Assembly (NCBI GenBank): GCA_017405115.1
Contig: JAFRBA010000204.1
Coordinates: forward strand, 1 to 21,038
DNA from: Kiritimatiellia bacterium
GTDB lineage: Bacteria > Verrucomicrobiota > Kiritimatiellia > RFP12 > UBA1067
Length of the DNA stretch: 21,038 nucleotides
Direction: 5' to 3'
Position numbers and translations under genes: made by a program. Positions 13,031-18,785 of this stretch are shown in pieces (position 1 is the stretch's first letter; each line of letters begins with the position of its first letter). Below the pieces are notes generated by a model. That model was not told where the DNA came from, did not search any database, and worked only from the letters and a program-made list of their open reading frames with translations.

Positions 13031-15253
13031 TCAGTCCAGCACGCCCTTCGACGGAGGCTCGCGGTCGTCCCACCACGACCCCTTGGCAGACCCTATGCGC
13101 GCGATGGGCTTCGTCGTGAGCTGCTTGCCCTTCGCCGTCGCGGAACGAATCGGCACGACCTCCTGCTTCTCGGTCTTGCCGGTCTCGCGGTTCACGCGGT
13201 CGACAAGCTCGTGCGGAAGGAAGTGCTGCTGGTGTATCTTCTGGCCCTTCGCCGGCTTGAACTTCACGTAGATCGTCTCGGGGCAGCCCTCCTGGAAAAA
13301 CAGCACCTTCGACTTCGGCTTCTCCGGGGCGAGGCGGTAGTCCTTGTTGCGGATGAGGCCGCCGAACCTGAAGCGCTTGATGTAGCTGAAGCCGTAGCCG
13401 CCCTCCTCGTAGACGCACGTGAACTCGCGCGTCTCCCGGTCCTTCTCCTGGTTGTAGCGCAGCACCAGCATGAGGTCCTTGTCGACGAATAGCTTGTCCT
13501 CGGGCAGCACCTTGCGGAAGCGGCCGTCCCTCCAGACGAGGATCAGCTCGTCGAGCGACGAGCACTTGAAGAGCTCGTCGCCGCCGCGGATGCCGGAGCC
13601 GACGTAGTGGTTCTCCTTGTCCCAGCGGATGGTGAGCTCGGTCGCGGTGATCGCCCTGACGTCCACCTGCTTGAACGCGCCGGACTCCACCTTCGTGCAG
13701 CGGGGGTAGTTCTTCTGGTACTGCCTGACGAGCCCCTTCAGGTATTTCACGACGAACGCGCGCAGGTGCACGAGATTGTCCTTCACCTGGGCCTCCTCCT
13801 TCCGGATGCCCTCGATCTCCTCGCGGTTCTTGTTTATGTCGAACTGCGAGATGCGGCGGATCTGCAGCTTGAGCAGGCGGTCGATGTCGTCGTCCGTTAT
13901 GACCTTGCGGCGAAGCTCCTTCATGTGGGGCTCGAAGCCGGTGCGGACCGCGGCCTTCACCCCCTCCATCGTCTTCTCCTGCTCGATGCGCTTGTATATG
14001 CGCTCCTCGATGAAGATGCGGTCGAGCGTGCGGGCGTGGTAGAGGTCGTCCAGCTCGCCGAGGCGGATCTCCTGCTCCCGCTTCGTGAGATCCATGAGCC
14101 GCTCCACGTTCTTCTTCAGGATCTCCGTCACGCTCATGAGGCGCGGACGGCCCTGGTCCAGCACGATCGGACGCGACGAAAGCGCCTTCTCGCAGTTCGT
14201 GAACGCGAAGAGCGCGACCGTGGCCTTCTCCTGGCTCGTCCCGGCCTGCAGCTCGAGCTCTATGCGGACCTTGTCGCTCGTGAGGTCGTGGAGCTTCCTC
14301 ACGGGCACCTTCTTCTTCTTGATCGCGTCCTCGATCGACTCCGCGATGGAGTCCGTCGTCTCGCCCCACGGTAGCTCCGTGATGACGAGCTTGTTCTTGT
14401 CCTCCCTCTCGATCTTCGCGCGCACCTTCACCTTGCCGAGCCCGTCCTGGTACTCGCTCACGTCCATGGTGCCGCCGAGCTGGAAGTCGGGGTAGAGCTG
14501 GAAGGGCTTCTTCTGGATGAGGCATATCTCGGCCTCGAGAAGCTCGATGAAGTTGTGCGGCAGGATCGCCGTGGAGAGCCCGACCGCGATTCCGTCCGCC
14601 CCCATCATGAGGAGGAGGGGGACCTTCGCCGGCAGATACACGGGCTCCTGCTTGCGACCGTCGTAGTTCGGGACGTACGACGTGGTCTTGCGGTTGAAGA
14701 CCTCGTTCTTCGCGAGCTCGGTGAGGCGACACTCGATGTACCTGACCGCGGCGTGCGGCATGCCCGTGAGGAGCGACCCGAAGTTGCCCTGCCCGTCTAT
14801 GAGGTACCCCTTGCCCTTGCCCCAGAGCTTGTTCGCTAGCACGACGATCGCGTCGCCGATCGACGCGTCGCCGTGCGGATGGTACTGCATCGTCTGGCCG
14901 ACGATGTTCGCGACCTTGGTGTACCTGCCGTCGTCCTGCTCGTAGAGCGCGTGCATTATGCGCCGCTGCACGGGCTTGAGCCCGTCCTCCACCGCGGGAA
15001 TCGCGCGCGAGCATATGACGTACGCCGAGTACTGGCGGAAGTTGAAGTCGTACAGCTGCTGCATCGGGCCGGCGCCGGTAAGGCCCTTCGAGGCCGGCGT
15101 CGGAGGAGGTGGCGGGGCCGCCTTCGCCGACTTTGCGGACTTCCTCTCCGGCTTCTCCGACTCGCCCTGCGCGTCGCTGGCCGCCGCGAACAGGTCGAGG
15201 TTGTCGAACAGGCTCGGCGGAAGGTTCTCTTTGCTCTTGTCTTTCTTTCCCAT
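13031..15253 (-). CDS. DNA topoisomerase (gyrase/topo IV-type) subunit A, PVC-like
   Basis: 740 aa, the breakage-reunion subunit of a type IIA topoisomerase. Residues 1-60 are a charged, Ala/Pro-rich extension (PPPPPTP). The winged-helix and tower region begins at about 62: QLYDFNFRQYSAYVICSRAIPAVEDGLK in two parts (65-93), PVQRRIMHAL, and YHPHGDASIGD (124-134; the quinolone-region counterpart, where GyrA/ParC have YHPHGD-S/T-A). Catalytic Tyr172 lies in AAVRYIECR. A coiled-coil-rich region at about 400-520 (EEIEGIRKEEAQVK) is followed by a C-terminal part without an obvious GyrA-box. HPHGDASIGD resembles the second GyrA/ParC-like protein of Chlamydiae and Verrucomicrobia. No subunit B gene is adjacent in the window. 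I leave the symbol blank because gyrA and parC cannot be separated here. It has its own promoter. Confidence 0.9.
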   Translation of the reverse strand: MGKKDKSKENLPPSLFDNLDLFAAASDAQGESEKPERKSAKSAKAAPPPPPTPASKGLTGAGPMQQLYDFNFRQYSAYVICSRAIPAVEDGLKPVQRRIMHALYEQDDGRYTKVANIVGQTMQYHPHGDASIGDAIVVLANKLWGKGKGYLIDGQGNFGSLLTGMPHAAVRYIECRLTELAKNEVFNRKTTSYVPNYDGRKQEPVYLPAKVPLLLMMGADGIAVGLSTAILPHNFIELLEAEICLIQKKPFQLYPDFQLGGTMDVSEYQDGLGKVKVRAKIEREDKNKLVITELPWGETTDSIAESIEDAIKKKKVPVRKLHDLTSDKVRIELELQAGTSQEKATVALFAFTNCEKALSSRPIVLDQGRPRLMSVTEILKKNVERLMDLTKREQEIRLGELDDLYHARTLDRIFIEERIYKRIEQEKTMEGVKAAVRTGFEPHMKELRRKVITDDDIDRLLKLQIRRISQFDINKNREEIEGIRKEEAQVKDNLVHLRAFVVKYLKGLVRQYQKNYPRCTKVESGAFKQVDVRAITATELTIRWDKENHYVGSGIRGGDELFKCSSLDELILVWRDGRFRKVLPEDKLFVDKDLMLVLRYNQEKDRETREFTCVYEEGGYGFSYIKRFRFGGLIRNKDYRLAPEKPKSKVLFFQEGCPETIYVKFKPAKGQKIHQQHFLPHELVDRVNRETGKTEKQEVVPIRSATAKGKQLTTKPIARIGSAKGSWWDDREPPSKGVLD

Positions 15254-15297
15254 TGACTTGTCTTTTCTGAAGAAACGCTTTCAACGAATGGATGTGG

Positions 15298-15328
15298 ATT
15301 ATACCATAATCTGCGCACCACGGCTCAA
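15298..15328 (-). promoter_or_regulatory. Promoter of the topoisomerase A gene
   Basis: Minus strand: -10 TATAAT (15303-15298) within TTATGGTATAAT, the same extended -10 core seen before the first gene. A candidate -35, TTGAGC (15328-15323), lies 19 bp upstream and overlaps the stop codon of rhaT (15327-15325). The ATG at 15253 lies 44 nt past the -10, so this transcript has a leader of about 37 nt, unlike the leaderless genes. The leader holds only a weak purine stretch (AGAAAAGA). Confidence 0.7.
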
Positions 15329-16416
15329 CGCCCGCCAGCGGCCATGACGGCAAAGCCGAACGCAAGGACCACGATGCCAAACGACAGCAGGACGCGCGTC
15401 CTGCACGACGTGCCCTTCCATTCTCCAAGGACGACGCCGAGAATCGCGGAGAAGAACACGGCGCTCGACATCAGCACCGCAAACGAGATGTACCGGAAGT
15501 CGCCCATCATCGGCTCCCCGGCCTTCTGGAACACGAACTGCATCACCCCAATGACTCCTACAAGGGCAGAGAGGAAGAAGTTTGAGAGGAGAGTGGAATA
15601 GTGGAATGGTGGAGTGGTGGAATGGTGGAGTGGTGGAATAGTGAAATGGTTTCCACTTTTCCACTTCTCCACTCTTCCACTTCTCAACGTCTTCCATCCG
15701 ACCCACAGAATCTGCGTCACGAGTCCGCCCCAGAGAACGACCGTCAAGACCGGCATGCCAGCCCATGTCGGCGACGCACCCGCCGCCAGCGCCGCCCTCT
15801 CCAGTTCAGGCGCGCCCTGCAGACCGAAGTTGATTCCGGCCGAGGCGACGCCGGCGATGATGGCGGTCGCGATGCCCTTCTTGAAGTCGAACTCGGCCAC
15901 GGACCTCTTCTTGTCCTCCTCGCTCATCTCGTCTTCCTTGAGCCGCCCGGCGAGTCCGACCGCCAGGATGCCGACGAGCGCGACGGCGACGCCGCACAGG
16001 ACGATGCGCGCGGATTGCGTTGCGACGAGGTCGGCCGCATGGCCGGTGAAGATGGGCGGCAGAAGCGTCCCCGTCGCCGCGCAGAGCCCTGCGCCGATGC
16101 CAAGCCCAAGGCCGATGCCGAGATAGCGTACCATCAGCGCCCAGCAAAGCGCCCCGACGCCCCACAGCACCCCGAAGCCGAAGGATCGCAGGAGCGTCGA
16201 CGGCGAGGCCGCCCCGAGCACTCCCCAGAAGTCCGGGACGACGAACGCGTCGAAAACGAGGGGAAAGACCAGCCAGCCCGCGACCACCGATACGAGCCAG
16301 CCCGTCTCGTACACCCATCCCCTGACGCCGCGGAACGGCAGCAGATACACAGCCGCCGCGACGCCGCCAAGAAGGAAAACCCCCGTTCCAGCTATTGGAT
16401 AGGCAACCTCATTCAT
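15325..16416 (-). CDS. rhaT: L-rhamnose/proton symporter family protein (RhaT)
   Basis: 363 aa inner-membrane transporter; ATG 16416 chosen because GAGG lies 9 nt upstream, rather than an in-frame TTG at 16431. About ten hydrophobic segments. RhaT-like marks include GLGLGIGAGLCAATGTLLPP, then WAGMPVLTVVLWGG, and a late SAILGVVLGEWKG. E. coli RhaT (about 344 aa) imports L-rhamnose with a proton; that specificity is inferred here. The gene follows the EEP-GH20 gene by 16 nt and probably shares its transcript. Oddity: residues about 246-278 (RSGRVEKWKSG, then HH/STTPPFHYST) are encoded by the octamer repeat at 15593-15684 and sit in the loop between two membrane segments. Without them the protein would be of normal length, so the repeat looks like an in-frame insertion tolerated in a loop. 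Confidence 0.85.
   Translation of the reverse strand: MNEVAYPIAGTGVFLLGGVAAAVYLLPFRGVRGWVYETGWLVSVVAGWLVFPLVFDAFVVPDFWGVLGAASPSTLLRSFGFGVLWGVGALCWALMVRYLGIGLGLGIGAGLCAATGTLLPPIFTGHAADLVATQSARIVLCGVAVALVGILAVGLAGRLKEDEMSEEDKKRSVAEFDFKKGIATAIIAGVASAGINFGLQGAPELERAALAAGASPTWAGMPVLTVVLWGGLVTQILWVGWKTLRSGRVEKWKSGNHFTIPPLHHSTTPPFHYSTLLSNFFLSALVGVIGVMQFVFQKAGEPMMGDFRYISFAVLMSSAVFFSAILGVVLGEWKGTSCRTRVLLSFGIVVLAFGFAVMAAGGR
15593..15684. repeat. Octamer repeat with inverted halves inside rhaT
   Basis: On the plus strand: seven 8-bp units (GTGGAATA, GTGGAATG, GTGGAGTG, GTGGAATG, GTGGAGTG, GTGGAATA, GTGAAATG), a 4-nt spacer GTTT, then four units of the complementary kind (CCACTTTT, CCACTTCT, CCACTCTT, CCACTTCT), trailing into CAAC. 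The halves can pair as an imperfect long hairpin. It is translated in the rhaT frame with no stop, and is open in at least one other frame too. Unit gain or loss would change the frame because 8 is not a multiple of 3. Confidence 0.88.
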
Positions 16417-16432
16417 CCCGTCAATCCTCAAC

Positions 16433-18670
16433 TTAGCGCAGCGGGGCGCAGTTTATGCCTGAGGCGACAAGGCGTCTGCGATGCCTCTCCATGCGGCGGA
16501 GGAAGTCGCCGTAGTCGCGCTTCCCTGCCGGGGACCAGAAGACTTCCGCCGTGGCGCACGTGCGAGGCCACATCTTCCACTGCAGCTCTGTCTCGTTGCA
16601 CGTGTACTCGGACCAGTTGCAGCACTGTCCGCCGAGCACAAACCTGCGCTGGCTCTCCGGAATGCCGTCGAGAGGGTCGTAGGAGTACACCTTTTCTAGC
16701 GGCAGCGGACAGGTGAACCACGGGTATGTCGCGGGGTCGTCCTCCAGGCACTGCGTGTAGTCGAAGTAGCAGCTCACATGCGGGCACATGACCGATTCGT
16801 GCCCTGCGGCCGCCGCCGCGCGCCCGCCCTCCGCGCCGCGCCAGCTCATCACCACGCAGCCTTCGGGCGCCGCGCCGTCGAGGATGATCTCGTCCCAGCC
16901 GACGACGCGCCTCCTCTTCTTGGCCAGATGCCCCGCTATCTCCCCCATGAACCACGCCTGAAGGTCGTTCTCCGTCTTGAGCCCGTGTTTCTTCATCCGG
17001 GCCTGGCACTTCGGACACGCCCTCCAGTTTGCCTTGTTGACCTCGTCGCCGCCGATGTGGATCATCCCCCAGGGAAACATGCCGACGACTTCGTCGAACA
17101 CGTCCTTCACCATCTCCAGTACGCGGTCGTCGCCCGCGCACACGACGTTCTTCACCGCGTCGGCCGGCGCGGCGGACGGATTCTCGTCAAAGCACCCCAG
17201 CTTCGGATACGCCCGCAGGAGGGCCGCCGAGTGGCCGGGCACGTCAACTTCCGGAAGGATGCGTATGAAGCGCTCCTTCGCGTATGCCACGATCTCGGCT
17301 ATTTCGTCGCGCGAATACGAGTAGGGCCCGTACGTGCCGTCCTCGAAATGGTCGGCCAGGTTCTTCTGGTTGGTGGAATACGGGCGCTGCGCGCCGACTG
17401 TCGTCAGCAGGGGATACTTTGCGACCGGAAGCCTCCAGCCCTGACTGTCGGTCAGATGCCAGTGCAGCACGTTGAGCTTGTGCATGGCCATCTGGTCGAG
17501 TATGCGCTTTACGGCGGCTTTCCCGAAGAAATGCCGCGATTCATCTATGTGAACGCCGCGCCAGCCGAAACGAGGGAAGTCCTCGATCTCGCAGCACGGG
17601 AAGGCGAGCCGCCCCCAGCTGAACGCGACAATCTGCCGCAATGTCTGGAGCGCATATGCGGCGCCCGCATCGTCGGCGCAGGCAACGGAAATTCCGCCCT
17701 TCTCGGTGATGGAAATGCGATAGCCCTCCTTCGGCAGGGAACGGTCGAACGTCTTGCCGAAGAGTTCCGGTGTTACGTCGGACGCCTTGGCACGCCACTG
17801 TCCGCCAGTGAGCTTCAGGGAAACGGGCAGCGGCACGACGGCCGGCTCTGGAAGTTCCGGACGCGCGAACGAGACGGTCGCCACAACCGGGGCGTGGTCG
17901 GACGTCACCCTGTCCTCCACCACGTGCGTGTCGACGACCTCGAAGTCGCGCGCATGCCCGACGTCTACCGCCACGTAGTCTATGCAGAACGGCGTCTTGT
18001 CGAGAAGCTCGCCCTGCGGACCCATCTCAGAACGCCCGTGAAAGGTGCGGCCTGACGTGTCGGACAGGACCTTGAGGAATCGGCCCAGCGACTTCAGTAC
18101 GTCGGACTCCGGCGTGGCGTTCCAGTCGCCTGTGAAAAAGACTGGCTTTTTGTACTTGGCGAAGGCGTTGCGGATGATCGGCACGGACGCCTCGCGCTCC
18201 TCCTTGCCGGACACGGACAGGTGCGACGTCGCCACCACGCAGTCCTTGAACTCGCAGACAAGCAGGATGCGCGGCTCCGCGCCGGGAAGCGGCAGCTGCA
18301 CCACGTCTATCGGCTTCTCTCGCGAGAGCATCATCACGCCGTACTGTCCGCCCCGGAAGAAGATGGCCTTGGCGAAGGTGGCGTGCATCCCCGTGAGGCG
18401 AGCCAGCTCCGCCGGCTCGTCCATGCCGGAGACGCGCGCCGTGCACCAGTCGATCTCCTGGAGGCACGCGAAGTCCGGAGCCTCCGCGTTGATGCGGGCC
18501 GCCGTCCGCACGACGTCGATTTTGCCGTCCATCCCCTCGCAGTGGCACACGTTGTAGGTCATTATCTTGACCTCCGCCCTCGGCGCCGGCAGCTGCGCAT
18601 CTGTGCGGCTCTGAATGTCTATTGGCTGGGCGGACAGAGCCGCCATGACTGCTAATGTACTGTATATCAT
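16433..18670 (-). CDS. Fusion of an EEP-superfamily hydrolase and a GH20 beta-N-acetylhexosaminidase
   Basis: 745 aa with a short signal peptide (MIYSTLAVMAALSA), unusual in having no positive charge before the hydrophobic core. Residues 33-268 are an endonuclease/exonuclease/phosphatase domain with all its usual motifs: TYNVCHCEG, LQEID (Glu72), GGQYGVMMLSR, SHLSV (His150), GDWNATP (Asp182, Asn184), IDYVAVD, SDHAPV (Asp258, His259). Residues 278-745 are GH20: a small N-terminal alpha/beta domain (GAAYALQTLRQIV) then a TIM barrel with FGWRGVHIDESRHF, LNVLHWHLTDSQGWR, LPEVDVPGHS, HIGGDEV (catalytic pair Asp542-Glu543), VVGWDEI and VMSWRG. GH20 releases terminal N-acetylhexosamine by substrate-assisted catalysis. 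The joined EEP domain could act on a phosphodiester or phosphate-modified glycan or on lipid. It precedes rhaT in one unit. The ATG is fixed by a promoter 6 nt upstream. Confidence 0.9.
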   Translation of the reverse strand: MIYSTLAVMAALSAQPIDIQSRTDAQLPAPRAEVKIMTYNVCHCEGMDGKIDVVRTAARINAEAPDFACLQEIDWCTARVSGMDEPAELARLTGMHATFAKAIFFRGGQYGVMMLSREKPIDVVQLPLPGAEPRILLVCEFKDCVVATSHLSVSGKEEREASVPIIRNAFAKYKKPVFFTGDWNATPESDVLKSLGRFLKVLSDTSGRTFHGRSEMGPQGELLDKTPFCIDYVAVDVGHARDFEVVDTHVVEDRVTSDHAPVVATVSFARPELPEPAVVPLPVSLKLTGGQWRAKASDVTPELFGKTFDRSLPKEGYRISITEKGGISVACADDAGAAYALQTLRQIVAFSWGRLAFPCCEIEDFPRFGWRGVHIDESRHFFGKAAVKRILDQMAMHKLNVLHWHLTDSQGWRLPVAKYPLLTTVGAQRPYSTNQKNLADHFEDGTYGPYSYSRDEIAEIVAYAKERFIRILPEVDVPGHSAALLRAYPKLGCFDENPSAAPADAVKNVVCAGDDRVLEMVKDVFDEVVGMFPWGMIHIGGDEVNKANWRACPKCQARMKKHGLKTENDLQAWFMGEIAGHLAKKRRRVVGWDEIILDGAAPEGCVVMSWRGAEGGRAAAAAGHESVMCPHVSCYFDYTQCLEDDPATYPWFTCPLPLEKVYSYDPLDGIPESQRRFVLGGQCCNWSEYTCNETELQWKMWPRTCATAEVFWSPAGKRDYGDFLRRMERHRRRLVASGINCAPLR

Positions 18671-18676
18671 TCCTAT

Positions 18677-18705
18677 ATTTTACCATAAGCCCTGCCGCTC
18701 CGCAA
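18677..18705 (-). promoter_or_regulatory. Promoter of the EEP-GH20/rhaT unit (leaderless)
   Basis: Minus strand: -35 TTGCGG (18705-18700), spacer of exactly 17 bp, -10 TAAAAT (18682-18677) inside TTATGGTAAAAT, with the TGG extended element. The ATG at 18670 is 7 nt past the -10, the expected transcription start, so the mRNA should begin at the start codon. AGGA lies directly against the ATG and is too close to serve as a Shine-Dalgarno. Confidence 0.75.
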
Positions 18706-18725
18706 AGCCCCGTGAAACGGGGGCT
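18706..18725 (-). terminator. Possible weak terminator after the large partial gene
   Basis: CCCCGT (18708-18713), loop GAA, ACGGGG (18717-18722), extended by outer bases with a bulged G, makes a strong GC stem about 60 nt beyond the stop at 18786. On the minus strand it is followed only by CTTTGCGG, so the T tract is short. It also abuts the -35 of the GH20 promoter, separating the two units. Confidence 0.4.
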
Positions 18726-18785
18726 GTGCCGCGTCAGGAACTCGCCGGAGAACACATCCTTCGCATTGCCGCCGGCCGCAGGCTG

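Noticed and set aside
12939..15428. Very long open frame (about 829 codons) overlapping the topoisomerase gene on the same strand
   Set aside because: It is a high-GC shadow frame rich in Arg, Gly and Ala without domain structure; the 740-aa frame matches a known enzyme throughout.
15593..15684. CRISPR array
   Set aside because: Units are 8 bp and contiguous with no spacers, and half are inverted.
15299..15766. Frameshifted or separate gene across the rhaT octamer repeat
   Set aside because: The rhaT frame is continuous and membrane-like on both sides of the repeat, so no frameshift needs to be assumed. The alternative frame gives an Arg-rich tail of no recognisable type.
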